DNA from: Eriocheir sinensis
Taxonomy: Eukaryota > Arthropoda > Malacostraca > Decapoda > Varunidae
Direction of reading: 5' to 3'
NCBI RefSeq assembly: GCF_024679095.1
Contig: NC_066529.1
Coordinates: 967,001 to 1,031,000, forward strand
DNA length: 64,000 bases
Both the position numbers and the translations under genes were made by a program. A model generated the notes under the pieces. The model was not told the origin of the DNA. It saw only the letters and a program-made list of their open reading frames with translations, and did no database searches. Each line of letters starts with the position of its first letter. Position 1 is the stretch's first letter. Below are positions 24,060 to 35,760 of this stretch, one piece after another.

Positions 24060-24240
24060 TAGCTTAGAAGTTTTCCTTTAATGGACTTGTTTTATATTTT
24101 TTCCTCATTGTTTCAGTTTTTTTTTTTTTTTTTTTTTTTTTTAGCTAAGAAGTTTTCCTTTGATGGACTTGTTTTATATTTTTTTCCCATTGATTCAGTA
24201 TTTTTTTTTTTTTTTAGCTAAGAAGTTTTCCTTTCTGCGG
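24060..24240. repeat. Tandem repeat with poly(T) tails, units 73-82 bp
   Basis: 'agct.agaagttttccttt' recurs at 24061, 24143 and 24216, with 'gacttgttttatatttttt' in two units. Each unit ends in a T run of 15 to 30. Confidence 0.92.
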
Positions 24241-24249
24241 GGCTGTTTT

Positions 24250-25300
24250 GTGATGCTTTTTTTTTCATTGTTTTTTTTTTTTTTTTCACAGATTCAACCT
24301 TTTTTTTGGGGGTGGGTCTGTTTACTGGTGGCTCTTTTTATTTTCGTTTATCTTTTGTTTATGTTGTTTATTGTCTTTTCGTTTGCTGCGATTCTCTTAC
24401 TTTGTTTTGTTTTTTCTTGCTCCTGCTCGCTTGGTTTGTCTTTAGCGAGCCTCGTATTAGGTTTGAGTGAATAGAGAGAAAAGTCGTAAATGAGGCCAGC
24501 GGTTCTATTAGGCAGTGATATATCGAGTAGCGGGCTTTTTTTATTGTTTCCTTTTTTTGTGCCCTTGTGCTGTCTCCTTTGCTGTAAAAAATATATATAT
24601 TGTAGATTTTTATTCCTCTCACGGTTTACAACGATTATTCCTTTATCTCTCTACTTCTATCAATATCATGGTTTAATTCTAATTTAATACGTGTTCCAAC
24701 AGTGTTTCCTTTATTGATTCGCTTTTTATATGCTGTTTTCAAATTATTAAGTCACTGATACATATTTCTGCTATTTTCACGCGTGTTTTCCACATAACGT
24801 GTTTTTCAGCATTATCTTTTAGCGGTTAAATGAATTTTTGTATACTATCAAGTGAGTTTCTTCCCTTCACTCACTGCGTCGGGCGAGTGTATTCCCCCAG
24901 CGAGCATCAAGTGACCGCGAGGGGGCGAGACGAGGGGGGCACCGGACTGCGGGTTGGGGTCTCGGGGGGGTCTGTTTAACACACTAGAGAGGAGGTGCCA
25001 CTCTCCTCCCCCTTCTCGTCCTTTCCTTTCCTCTCCTCTCTCCCTTCTAGCCTTTGTTTCGTCCCCTTTGCTCGCCGGCGCTCCCCTGTCGTCCCATCTC
25101 TTTCGTCCTTGCTCTCGCCCACTTCCTCTCTCTTTCTTTTTTCCTCTAGCTCCATCTTCGTTACTCGTCCCTTCTGGCTCACTCCTCCTCGCCCTTCCTC
25201 TCCATTTACTTCCCTTCCTCTCTTCCCTCCTCTCTCTCTGATTTCCCCAAGCAAACGAAAACCCGTGGCGTGACCTGGTTTGAGGCGCCAAAACTCTCGC
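24250..25300. other. T-rich then CpG-rich spacer, no recognised gene
   Basis: T-rich DNA to about 24840. A GC-rich, CpG-containing stretch (24860-24980) and pyrimidine-rich DNA follow. No domain is recognisable in any frame. Confidence 0.5.
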
Positions 25301-25408
25301 GGGAGGTTTCAGTATTCAAAAGAAAGTTCATTCGATATGTAAACTTGACGAATTTTACCCCGAAAGAAAGAATGGAGTGAATGCGTGAGAAAGTTCGGGG
25401 AATGTATG

Positions 25409-25436
25409 CGTCTGTGTGTCTGTCTGTCTGTCTGTG

Positions 25437-25488
<52 letters not shown>

Positions 25489-25490
25489 TT
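25409..25490. repeat. (GTCT)n and (GT)n
   Basis: A short gtctgtctgtct run, then a GT tract of about 38 bp ending in agagagag. Confidence 0.95.
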
Positions 25491-25584
25491 CCCCTCATGG
25501 TTTCCTTAATGTCAGCTCATTTTGTTACTAATGAAGAGCTAACGGAAAGGACAGGAAGCGTTGAGTTCGGGTCATTGGGATAGA

Positions 25585-25830
25585 TAATAGTGGACCCGAG
25601 TTATTAGTGGTTCGGGGTCCATTACTGTTTATCATGTATATGAACGACTTTACGTTCGATGTGTGGGAAAATGAACACCTAAGTAATTACATATCAAATG
25701 ATACAGATCTTGGCCAGTCCTACTGAAAAAGGGATCCGGGAGTGCGTGTGATCTCTGACCCTCGACCTAGAATTCACTGTATTAACGCAATCATGTGTAT
25801 CGCAGATGAGTGGCGAGGAATGAGTGGCTG
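25585..25830 (+). pseudogene. Decayed non-LTR retrotransposon RT relic (CR1-like)
   Basis: One frame at about 25608-25665 reads VRGPLLFIMYMNDFTFDV, like the 'VLGPLLF..YINDL' block of reverse transcriptases. It is followed by 'YISNDTDLG', a degraded form of the FADD(T/A) catalytic block. In another frame, 25735-25795 reads DPGVRVISDPRPRIHCINA, like the 'DLGV...' block that normally follows the palm domain by many more residues. So the region is internally deleted, frameshifted and non-functional. The family call is from motif order only. Confidence 0.55.
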
Positions 25831-25839
25831 CGAGAGAAA

Positions 25840-26395
25840 AAAAAATAGCTAATTATGATATGAAGCATGAGTAGCTTGCTCATATCTCGACCTATTAGCA
25901 TATGATTAGTATAGTATTATTTTACAGTATAGGAAACAGCTCAGTGGCAAAACAAAATGAAAGAAAAAGGCACGCTAATCAGAATAAATCTTTAGTAGGT
26001 GCAGTAGAGGAAAGCATCAGATAAAAGCATGTACCATAATTACGTTACATGACTGAGGCGCTATCTATCTAAATGTGGGAATTACAAAGAAAACAACGCG
26101 TATGAGCACGGGTTATGGCGACGTTCATAGGTGGTAGCACTGTCCATCACGGAAGAAGCCCTCGAGTAATGTGAACCTGGCATGCGGTGTCCGTAGACTT
26201 TTACGGGTGGCTGTTTAGGCAACGTTCTTCGTGTTAAATATTTTTTGCTCGTAGCCGTTGGAGAGTTTGTGGCAGTCTGGTGGAAATGTTGCTGCTAAAC
26301 CTTTTACTGATCAGATTATTGATGTTAAATGTGGCAGGAGATTTACCGAGACTATGTTGTTAAAATAAATGCTAAAACTTTATCTATAATAGAAC
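25840..26395. other. Unique AT-balanced stretch, no gene seen
   Basis: No repeats and no protein-like frame. It lies between the two RT relics. Confidence 0.5.
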
Positions 26396-26399
26396 TACG

Positions 26400-26530
26400 A
26401 CTACTGATAATAATAATAACAATAATAATACTGTTACTACTGCTAGCACTAATAATAATAATAATGCTACTACTACTACCACTAATAATAATAATAACAA
26501 TAATAACAACAACAACAACAATACAACGCG
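26400..26530. repeat. (AAT/ACT)n imperfect trinucleotide repeat
   Basis: Mixed AAT, ACT and AAC triplets over about 125 bp. Confidence 0.93.
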
Positions 26531-26639
26531 TGTATGATACTTCACAAAGGTTTATACGCATAACATGAATGTGTGTGTGTGTTTTAACAATGCATCACTC
26601 TGAAAGAATAACGTTGCGGTGATTTGTCTGTTTTTGCGT

Positions 26640-26950
26640 TATCGTTGTTGATGGCGGCTGATGGTGACGATGATGAGGGATGAGAAGCGGCCGTCCATCA
26701 GCGTGGTGGCCGTGATGGTGATGGAAGGTGACGATGAGCGCCTGATCCGTCACGTCCGCGCGTTGACGAGAGTGTTGGTGATGGTGATGATGGTGATGAC
26801 GATGATTTGTATTGCATTTTGATACGGCAACAGGAGAACATATTAAACTTCGTAACTTCATCATTTGGGTTTTGAGTTTCGGATTTCAGATGGGCGTGAG
26901 CGATAACCAGGTGGAGGAGGAGGAGGAGGAGGAGGTAGAAGAGGAAGAGG
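26640..26950. repeat. (GATGGT)n imperfect repeats and (GGA)n
   Basis: gatggtgatg-type runs at 26645-26680, 26715-26740 and 26775-26805, then GGA at 26912-26935. Confidence 0.8.
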
Positions 26951-27608
26951 AGGAAGAGCACCGGCCGTGTTCGTTGTGTCGTTTACTTTAACCAGTTGAC
27001 TAAAAACCCTGTCCCGGGCGACTCCGCGGCCATCAGACAAAATTGACCCGCGCATTAAAGGGGAAATTGATGCTCTTAATCTGTCCTCTCTCTATCTATC
27101 TGGCAGTCTATCACTCTATCTCTCTGTCTTTATATATCTATCTTAACATTGTCTCTTGCTGTATCTTCCTTGTCTTGGGAACCTCAGCCTCCCTTTTCTG
27201 CCTCCTTCATCTCCTCCTCCTCTTCCTCCTCCCTCTCCTTTCACTCGGCAATCACCTGTGGCATCCGTATTGCCACTTTTCCTCCCTCCCTTTCCTCACT
27301 CGTGTCTTTCTCAGTCTCATCCTCCTTCTCTTTTCTGTTTTGTAATCGTCGTTCATCTCCTTTCCCTCCTCATCCTCATCCTAATCCTCCTACTCTTATT
27401 TTTCTTATTTCTCCTTCCCCTTCCCCTGCTCAAGGGTTGTGATTAAATTATTCGATGGTCAGAAAATAGAGAGATGTCGTTCCGCCGTGTTAAATAAAAA
27501 AAAACATTACTATCGAACACAGATTGTAATTATACATAAAACATTCGAGGGAGGGATCTGCGAGTCTAAAATGTAGGAGAATATCTTGCCCTAAAGCACT
27601 TGATACTT

Positions 27609-27830
27609 GAAAGATCTGCCTGCAAGAAAGCTAATGCGATGCTCAACTTCAACAAGGAGAACTTTGAGACCAGGCTGCCAGAGGTATCGCATGGCTCGTA
27701 AGTGCGGCTTCACCTTCAATATACGGCGCAGTAATAATGATCCCCAGTCGCAACGAGGATACCGCACCGTTCGAAAAGGTCACAACAAAACATGCAGCAT
27801 CACTGGAAGGTTAAGCATACTGTAGTGAAA
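27609..27830 (+). pseudogene. Decayed non-LTR retrotransposon RT relic, C-terminal part (CR1-like)
   Basis: The frame from about 27617 reads SACKKANAMLNFNKENFE, like the 'AAKKANRMLGFIKRNF' block after the RT palm. It then continues through a stop into VRLHLQYTAQ (like 'LVRPHLEYA') and a basic 'QSQRGYR' segment (like 'VQRRATK'). At least three in-frame stops occur. It follows in element order from the relic ending near 25800 on the same strand. Confidence 0.55.
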
Positions 27831-27913
27831 CCAGAATGGCGATCTGTGTTTACGTGAAGTCGATCTGCAGTAAATAACAATAACAAAACGGATTCTTCGC
27901 TGTATGCTGAATA

Positions 27914-28003
<90 letters not shown>
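27914..28003. repeat. (ATT)n microsatellite, about 88 bp
   Basis: A pure ATT repeat of about 29 copies. Confidence 0.99.
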
Positions 28004-28099
28004 AGTATGAAGTAACAGTGCGAAGCAAACAACAGATAATGGCGTGTCTCCCTCTTCCTGACGATGCGCTAGCGGAGGGATAGACGGGCGAACAGGATT

Positions 28100-28420
28100 T
28101 CCCTTCCTTTTTAACTCTTTACCTCCTCCGCATCATCATCATCGTCATCATCCTTTTTCTCTCCTCTTGGTAGCCGCCCAAATTTGTCATCCTTTATTTA
28201 TTTATTTTTATTATTATTATTTTTTTTTTTTTTGGGGGGGGGGCTCTTACTGTTTTCGTACCCTCGCCCTTCACTTCTTTTTGCTTCACCACCTCATCTC
28301 AGAGTTTTTTTTTACTCCTCTTTCCCTGCTTCATTTTTGCTTCTCATCTTTCCCGCTTTTCTCCTTACCCTTCACTTTTTTCTACTCATATTTCGCCTCC
28401 TCCTCCTCCTCAGCCACTCG
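28100..28420. other. T/C-rich spacer with (ATC)n and poly(T)-poly(G)
   Basis: A short ATC run (28130-28150), a T run adjoining a G run near 28220-28244, and (CTC)5 near 28395. No gene. Confidence 0.7.
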
Positions 28421-28424
28421 TTCG

Positions 28425-28739
28425 AACACCGGAAACTGTAATTCTCCCTGCAACGGTTTATAAAAATCAAGAACATGTCTGCAACACTTACGACGAACCG
28501 AACCTCAAAGTATGGCTTCTCGGTTTTGTAGAAATAAGCTCTCCCGCTCGGCCAGCTTCCTAGACTTCTTCCAAGATATTCATGAAAATTGAGACGAGCA
28601 TATTCCCAGCAGTTAGAAATCCGGACTTCCAGAAACCTCAAAGCAAGATGAGTAACGTCGATCACTTTTTTACACGCCAAACTAAACCGAGAACTAGAAC
28701 TATCAAGGTCAAGCGAGGCGATGCGGGTCAGACTTTGGC

Positions 28740-28773
<34 letters not shown>

Positions 28774-28925
28774 ATCATCCTCCACTGAAACAACCTTCCT
28801 GCAGAGACACTTCATGTGAAAACGATCAACTCTTAAAAATCGCATTGACCGTTACTTTTTTGCATCACGAGTGGATTAAACGGCCCCGCACGTTCAAAGG
28901 CTAAGTGCTTTGGTTCCGACATGGC
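28425..28925. other. Unique stretch with 30-bp poly(T)
   Basis: Mostly unique sequence. A T run of about 29 lies at 28742-28770. On the minus strand this is a poly(A), so the adjoining minus-strand sequence (28771-28900) could be a small retroposed copy, but no target-site duplication was found. Confidence 0.45.
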
Positions 28926-28999
28926 CGGTGAATTGATTATATCACTAAGCGGGCACCTCCTTACAGGCCAACACACTTTATGTTGCCTGCTCTTCCATG

Positions 29000-29245
29000 T
29001 TTCCACCCTCCCTCCTCCTCCGCCTCCGCCTCCTCCTCCTCTTCCGCCCCCTCCTCCTCTCCGTCTCTTGTCAAGTGCAGACTTTGGCTTTCCAGTCACA
29101 GGATATTTTTGTCCATCTTGGAATATATCAAATTTTCCTTTCCTCACCTCCTCCTCCTCCTCCTGCCATCTTCTCTTTACATTTCCACTTCCTCCTCTCC
29201 TCCTCCTCCTCCTCCTCCTCCTCCTCCTCCTCCTCCCCTTCAATC
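29000..29245. repeat. (CTC)n clusters
   Basis: Imperfect CTC at 29007-29060, then 29146-29164 and 29193-29238. Confidence 0.93.
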
Positions 29246-29249
29246 AGCT

Positions 29250-29740
29250 CTTAACTTCCTGCTTATCTCCCTGTTTTCTATTTCAGGTCCATTTTCTATT
29301 CCCAGCATCATCCCGCGTTCGTCCCTCCCTTCCGTCACCTCGATACACATCTCGTCCCTTCCTCTCATCACACTCGCATCTTCTCACTATCTCTCTCTCT
29401 CTCTCACTCTGTTCCCTCCCCTTCTCTTTCCCATCTCGTCCATTTATCCCAAGCTACCCTCGGCGCTCCCCTTCGTCTTCCTACCGAGAGGGACGATCTA
29501 GCTCCATAACAGAATCCGAGCCAATGAATTCATGTCCATAATCCATCGGGTCGGTCTAAAGATAGGCATCGTTCCCCACTTCCAGCCACCTGTGCACCAC
29601 TCTGGCCCTGTATGGAGCTTTGGCGGCGGCCCTCAGTGACACTCTCGGCAACACCTCGCCTCCAACACGCCTCAGTCACCACTCGCTGCCCCCTTCCACG
29701 CCCTGCTGTCAAGTGTGATATTGAGAAAAGTGGTTCGAGG
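29250..29740. other. Spacer, no gene
   Basis: C/T-rich, then unique GC-balanced sequence (29500-29735). No recognisable frame. Confidence 0.5.
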
Positions 29741-29749
29741 CTATAAGTG

Positions 29750-30521
29750 AAAAGGAAGGAGGGGAAGAGACACGGATGGAAGGAAGAGGAACGAGAGGAG
29801 GAGATTTGGAAGAGGAGGAAAAGAAAGAGGGAAAGGAATGTGAAGAGGAAAATCAAGAGGCAGCGGAAATGAAGAGGAGAAAGAAGAGGAAAAGGAAGAA
29901 AAAATTAAAAGAAGGAGGAATAAATGAAAACGAGAAGGAAGAGGAAGAGAAAGAAGACGAGGAGGAGGAGACGGGGAAGGAAAATGAAGAAAAAATGAAG
30001 AGGAGAAGGAAGAATAAATGAAAAGGAGGAGGAAGAGGAAGAGAAAGAAGACGAGGAGGAGACGGGGAAGGAAAATGAAGAAAAAATGAAGAGGAGGAGG
30101 AAGAATAAATGAAAAGGAGGAGGAAGAGGAAGAGAAAGAAGACGAGGAGGAGGAGACGGGGGAGGAAAATGAAGAAAAAATAAAGAGGAGGAGGAAGAGG
30201 AAGAGAAAGAAGACGAAGAGGAGGAGGAGACGGACGAGAAAAATGAAGACGATGAGGAATAGGAAGAAAAATAGAAAGAGAGAAAAACAGGAGGACGAGG
30301 ACGAGGACAGAGAGGAGCATTAACACAGACAATAAAGGAACACATAACGCCGATAATTATAATTGATTAAATAAACTCAACACAGAAAACACCATTAGCG
30401 GAGAGTGGAAAAGAAGGAGGGATCAAAGACATGTTACGATTGCCTTACAGAAAACGTTTTTAGCGCGATGATCAGAGGAAGAGGAGGAGAAGAACCAGCT
30501 AATGAGGGGAAAGAGGGTGGA

Positions 30522-30553
<32 letters not shown>

Positions 30554-30860
30554 TTTCTATAACAACGACAATGACCAAAGAGAAGCTAGGACAAGGAAGA
30601 TGTGAGAGAGGGTAGTAGATCAGGATAAGAGGAAGAGAAAGGAAAGGAGGAGGAGGAGGACTTTAACGATGACCATAACCAGAGGAACTAGGATAAGGAG
30701 GATGAGAAAGAGAGGTTAGTAGAGAAGGATTAGGAGGAAGAGGAAGGAAAGGAGGAGAACGAGGAGGATGAGGAGGCAAAAGTAAACGAAGAAGAGGAAG
30801 AAGAGGAGGAGGCAGAAGTAAAAGAAGAGGAGGAAGAGAAGGAGGAGGAGGAGGAGGCAG
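29750..30860. repeat. All-purine degenerate tandem repeat, unit about 70-97 bp
   Basis: The block 'agaggaagagaaagaagacga', with 'gacggg.aaggaaaatgaag' beside it, recurs near 29940, 30027, 30124 and 30196. A second family, 'aggataagga..gatgagaaagagag', lies near 30615 and 30690. Glu/Lys-rich frames are by-products. Confidence 0.85.
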
Positions 30861-31034
30861 AACTGAATCATAAAGAGAAGAGAATAACAGGTTTAGCGTC
30901 ACAAATATTAAAGGAAAATAACATGGGAGCGAAAAATCGACAGTGAATAAACTTGCCTCAACAAAACGGCGAAAAAAAATAACAAAAAAGAAAACAGATT
31001 TCATAAAAGATGCAAAGAACCGTGGTGGAAGCAG

Positions 31035-31164
31035 ATGAAAGGAGGAGGAGGAGGAGGAGGAGGAGGAGAGGGAGAGGAGGAGGGAGGGAGAGAGGGTCGC
31101 ATTGTGCAAGATTTAATGAATAAGACTTTGTTAGCGTTTTAGCAGACAATAAGGATCTGCGGGG

Positions 31165-31230
<66 letters not shown>
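31035..31230. repeat. (GGA)n and (GA)n
   Basis: GGA at 31040-31068 and GA at about 31167-31230. Confidence 0.97.
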
Positions 31231-31232
<2 letters not shown>

Positions 31233-31416
31233 CCGGTTCCCCAGGTGTAGGCAAGGGGGCCATCAAGCCTTCCCCGGGGCCCCACACACCTGCCAGGGCC
31301 AATTAGGTGTGCCGGCGGTGGCGTAGCGGCGCGGTGGCTCCCTCCAAGACCAATTACCGTCCTCAATTGACCTGGACGAGTGTTGCTTGATGTGGGTGTG
31401 GGTGGGTGTGGGCGAA

Positions 31417-31418
<2 letters not shown>

Positions 31419-31480
<62 letters not shown>
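31419..31480. repeat. (GT)n microsatellite, about 60 bp
   Basis: A pure GT tract. It is followed by two copies of 'tcgtcagtgggtgtgggtgg' at about 31508 and 31547, a 39-bp duplication. Confidence 0.98.
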
Positions 31481-31599
31481 CGTCCTTCTCGTCGTCGCTT
31501 CGGGTCTCGTCAGTGGGTGTGGGTGGCTGTGACTAACGCGGTTCTCGTCAGTGGGTGTGGGTGGTTGTGACTACCGCTTGTCCCACGCTTAGTTTCGAT

Positions 31600-32300
31600 A
31601 GATGAAACTTTCAATTAGATTTTTCGACGCACATATATGTCTAAATTTGCAATAAAAAGCATTATGGAATGATTAAGGATAAAATGTACTTGTATTTTTT
31701 TGTCGTGTGCAAACTCTTAAGAATATTTTTTTATGGAGTGCTGCCGGAAGACGCGTTCGTCAATATTTTCCAACAGAATTATCGTCCTGTAGTTTCCAGC
31801 TTCATATGCATTGTTGGCAGAAGAGGTCTTGATCTCAGCGAAGGACATGCACAGTGTCCACAAGAAGTGCATGAACTGCTTCCAGGACACTGATGTAGCA
31901 ATGAACATCTCGACCATCCAGAAATAGCCAGCCACTGACCTGAACATTCCGTGACGCTCACCGTCGGTCACAGGAGCAGACATCACTTAAGTGACGGTCC
32001 CTCTTGACTGTCCCTAATTACCTCGTGTGCGGATCATCGCTAACAAGTTCCTCCGCAGTCTCTGCGTCATCGACAACGCAATTATCTCCCAAATACCGAT
32101 TTTGACCCAATAAACGACTTTATTCCACTGATTACCTCTGATGTGCTGTTCCCCTAAAATGAAGTGGTATAACTGACACGCAAATGAAAGAGAAGTAAAT
32201 GCAATTTTTTGGTCCAAATGAAAAAGAGCAGGATATTCACTCCCTAATCTGGACCCCAAATCCAAAACGTTATTGAGCCTTTCCATCCCGGCGAGCCAGG
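31600..32300 (-). other. Unique region with two unrecognised minus-strand frames
   Basis: Repeat-free. Minus-strand frames 31986-31717 (89 residues, with a hydrophobic segment such as VAGYFWMVEMFIATSVSW) and 32286-32014 (90 residues) have protein-like composition. No family was recognised and no splice structure is clear. They may be chance frames or a decayed gene. Confidence 0.25.
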
Positions 32301-32399
32301 GCGCGGGATGGGCGGCGGGTGTTCAGGCGTCACCTGCTCGGAGGCCACGAGGCTGATCCTGCTGCATGAACCTGTTAGGTGGCCTGCCACTCCACCACC

Positions 32400-32401
<2 letters not shown>

Positions 32402-32441
<40 letters not shown>
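32402..32441. repeat. (GT)n microsatellite
   Basis: A GT tract of about 39 bp. Confidence 0.97.
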
Positions 32442-32447
<6 letters not shown>

Positions 32448-32640
32448 TCTGTTATTCATTAATCCACACAACTTTAATGGGTTTTAGCGTTAATTGGTTG
32501 CCTTGTTTATTTGCAATTAATTCCTAACAGTGGCCTATTGCTGTGTTTTTAGAAAGAGTGTTTGCCGAATCTGCCGCCCGCCCCCCGCCCCTCCCCGCCG
32601 CCCTCTGTGTGTTATCAGGACTGTTCCTTGCCGCTCCATT
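32442..32640. promoter_or_regulatory. Candidate regulatory island plus C-rich block
   Basis: Dense TAAT-core sites (cgttaattgg, gcaattaattcc) and a forkhead-like 'ttgtttatttgc' lie at about 32490-32530. A C-rich block with four or more C-runs (32572-32603) follows and could form a minus-strand G-quadruplex. No functional evidence. Confidence 0.3.
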
Positions 32641-34200
32641 CCCTCGTTCTCGCTGCCCCTGAATGTCTTTTGATTATATATTCCATTACTATGAATATAT
32701 TACTGAATGCAAGTCTTCAATATTGCTGAACAAGATTTTTTGCAAGGTATCACTAATACTGTGAGAGGGCTGGCATGATCTTCGCTCCCGTCCCAGCCTT
32801 CCTCTGAGCTCTGCTTCGCGACACCTTCCCGGTACGCCAGTCCCATATTAAGATCCTTGTAGTTGAAGTGAAGGTTAAAACTCTTAACAGTGGTGTGTGC
32901 AGGGATGATGAACAAGAAATAGCATAATTAATGAATCGGTGAGGAAGGTAGATGGTGTTAGGTGTATAGGAGCTGCGCAGATGATGCTAACTCATCTTGC
33001 AGACTTATTATATTTACTTTGTATTATTATTATGGTAGCGCAGTCTCCTCAGAGCCTCAGTTCTTGGATGGGCCTTTACTGTAGACCCGTTGTTGAGGGC
33101 GGCTGGTGTTTTGCCAGGCACTCTCTTAATCCGCAGAGTAAGTCACGCTCCTTTGCCAGCACTAAGAACATAATGATTTGCCGCGCTATTTTTCTCTATC
33201 CTGTTGAGCGGTCGGTCGATACGCGACTGATGCGCTGGTGTTCGCGTCAGCCCCTGCTTGAGAAGGGTAATGGAGCCCCTGCAGGAGGCGCCTTTGGGGT
33301 GGCCCTGAAGCTGTGCGGCCGCGCGTCACAGGAAGCTTTTGGCGCATCCCTCCTGATCCTTGCCTGATCCCGTTGGTTGTATCCGGCAGGGGGGTTTCGT
33401 TGGGTGGCTGAGGCAGCATTATCATCAGCAGTGTTGATGATGTGGAGCGGCGCCGGTGGAGGGCCCTTACCGCCCACCAGGCACGTGACGGGGCCCGCTG
33501 AGCCACGGCATCTGCTGGCCAGGCTGCTGAACTTTTCACTGCCCGAGGCGCGGCGGTGCGTTTCACCGATCGAGTTAGCGGCCATCGGTGAACAATTCCC
33601 AACTGCTTTGCAAACTTCAGTGTTTGGATACGTGCAATCCATCGGGAGTTGACTCATTGAAATTCGCAGGGGATCAGAGGAGAAAAACAGCGAAAATAAC
33701 AGAAAAACTAACCTGAAAAAAAATCTTGCCAGTCCTAAGGTCTGATCGCGCTGTGAAGCACTTGGGTCTTAACACTTCCATGGCGGTATTGTACCTTGAC
33801 CAAGCCATGTGCCGGTGCTGACAGCGAAACTTCGCAGTACAAATGAAGTCAGCTAAAAATTTCAAAAGTGAAGGTTTCAGATACCTTTGTGACACGGACG
33901 AATGTTACAAAATAGCGACACCGAGACCAACGCCGACCTGCAAATACCCTTTCGTTATTCACGCCCCAGAGTAGTTCCTAAACACGCATTCACATTAATG
34001 CCTCGGCCCGTCACGTTGATGGGGTAACAGTTCGACAACTCTCCCTTCTCTCTCTCGCTTCCAAGGGCGAACAAGCCTTGCAGAGACTGACCCTCGAAAT
34101 ATACACACAGATGCCATTTGGAACTCACACTCTTCGTGATTAGAGTACATGGCACCCGCTATGATAGGAAACTGCACCTCGGAAAAAATAAAATAAATAT
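32641..34200. other. Unique stretch, no recognised gene
   Basis: Non-repetitive. Overlapping frames on both strands at 33180-33660 arise from GC-rich sequence. A minus-strand frame at 32700-32915 contains a protein-like stretch (NLHFNYKDLNMGLAYREG) without recognised homology. No convincing splice structure. Confidence 0.4.
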
Positions 34201-34524
34201 GGGTATTTTATAAAAAAAGGACAACATAGCTAACACCATGCACGCGTACGCTCCATGCGCAAGCCTTACACGACACATCCCATCACTTCATATCCAGCAA
34301 AAGAAACTCAACTTGCGGCCCCGAAATTCTTGTAGGAAAACATCGCGAAGAGAACGACATACAAAACAAATGTGTATCTTCACCTTTTCCCGCCTGTGCT
34401 CGCCTCGCCGCCACCACCACCGCCGCCGCAAAGGGGTGGTGGTGATCAAATCAGGTCAGGCAGTTACGTCACAAGCCTAAATTAGCAAGAGGCTTATCCA
34501 GGGAGCGTCCACTGATGGGGAACA

Positions 34525-34525
34525 C

Positions 34526-34586
<61 letters not shown>
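34525..34586. repeat. (GA)n microsatellite
   Basis: A GA tract of about 58 bp. Confidence 0.98.
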
Positions 34587-34587
<1 letters not shown>

Positions 34588-34659
34588 ATGCCCTAACTTT
34601 AAAGCAGAGTCAGGTTGAAAATGGGACAGCTCGTTTTTCATAGTTCTTTTATTTCCGTG

Positions 34660-34715
34660 ACCAGCGCGGGATAAAGGCTTCAAGGGGGGGATCGAACCCG
34701 CCATCCGCCAACGTT
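34660..34715 (-). mobile_element. tRNA-like B-box fragment, possible SINE remnant
   Basis: The minus strand reads 'ggcgggttcgatccc', a good Pol III B-box, preceded by 'ggcggat'. No A box or element body could be delimited, so this is only a possible fragment. Confidence 0.35.
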
Positions 34716-34771
34716 TGTATCATTTATTACTTAGTTATTGGTTGCGGCTCCACATGGTACCGTTGCAGTCA

Positions 34772-34960
34772 CATGGTAGTAGTAGTAGTAGTAGTAGTAG
34801 TAGCAGTAGTAGTAGTAGAAACGCTGAAGAGGTCTTTGGTATACGTTGCAGTAATTATCTTGATGTTGCTCTTGGTGGTGGTGGTGATGGTAAGTGATTG
34901 TGGTGGTGGTGACAGTGGTAGTGGTGGTAGTTATGGTGATGCTGGTAGTGGAGGCGGAAA
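34772..34960. repeat. (GTA)n and (GTG)n imperfect repeats
   Basis: GTA at 34774-34818, then GGT/GAT-rich DNA at 34872-34955. Confidence 0.93.
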
Positions 34961-35214
34961 TACTGTCAAGGTTCTCGGTGGCTCGGTGGAAGGGAAGACA
35001 CATAAGCTACGATTGATCCTCATACCTGATCGGCTATACCTTGATGGCTTCAACCGAGGAGCCTAAGAGGAACCCATCCACGTGTAACCAGCCACTCAGC
35101 AGCATCCGTGTCCCGCGTCCCGTCCTTAATAAGCTTCCTATTGTTCTCTCACCGCTCCCCTCGCTGCCTGTCTCTTGCATAACTACTTCTTTTAGCATTA
35201 TTTTTTTTATCATA

Positions 35215-35760
35215 CTCTTTACTTCACCATCTACCCTACTACCCTTCCCTTCACCCCCCATTCCTTTCATTCCCCCCTCCTGCCACAAACGCCTCCATCT
35301 CGCTACACTGATATCCTGCAAATCTTAGCTATATCACACCTTCTACTTCACTAATCTACCCTTCTCCTCTCTACCCTACTACCCTTCCCTTCACCTTCCA
35401 TTCCTTTCATTCGCCCCTCCTGCCACAAACGCCTCCATCTCGCTACACTGATATCCTGCAAACCTTAGCTATATCACACCTTCTACTTCACTAATCTACC
35501 CTTCTCCTCTCTACCCTGCCTCACCACCACCGTCTCCACCCACCATTCCTTTCGTCCCTGCAGCCAACGCCTCCATCTCGCTACACTGATATCCTGCAAA
35601 GCTTATCTGTATCATACCTTCTACTTCACTAATCTACCCTTCTCATCTCTACCCAGCCTGAGCGTCACCATCTTCACCCTCCATTCTTCTCACCCATGCA
35701 ACCAACGCCTTCATCTCACTCCCCTGACAACCTACAAACCCTTCCCCATCCATCCCCTCC
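35215..35760. repeat. 140-bp tandem minisatellite, about four copies
   Basis: 'ctacactgatatcctgcaaa' occurs at 35303, 35443 and 35581 (spacing 140 and 138), each followed by 'cttctacttcactaatctac'. A fourth diverged unit begins near 35700. The first two copies are nearly identical, so the expansion is recent. Confidence 0.95.

Noticed and set aside
28372..28845. 157-residue minus-strand frame
   Set aside because: It spans a poly(T) run (encoding a poly-Lys stretch) and a (CTC)n tract (encoding poly-Arg). The intervening part has no recognised domain.
29750..30345. Glu/Lys-rich plus-strand and Phe/Ser-rich minus-strand frames
   Set aside because: Produced by all-purine degenerate tandem repeats. 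In-frame stops vary with the repeat phase.
33186..33660. Two overlapping minus-strand frames of more than 130 residues and one plus-strand frame
   Set aside because: The GC-rich composition opens several frames at once on both strands. None has a recognisable motif or a clear splice context.
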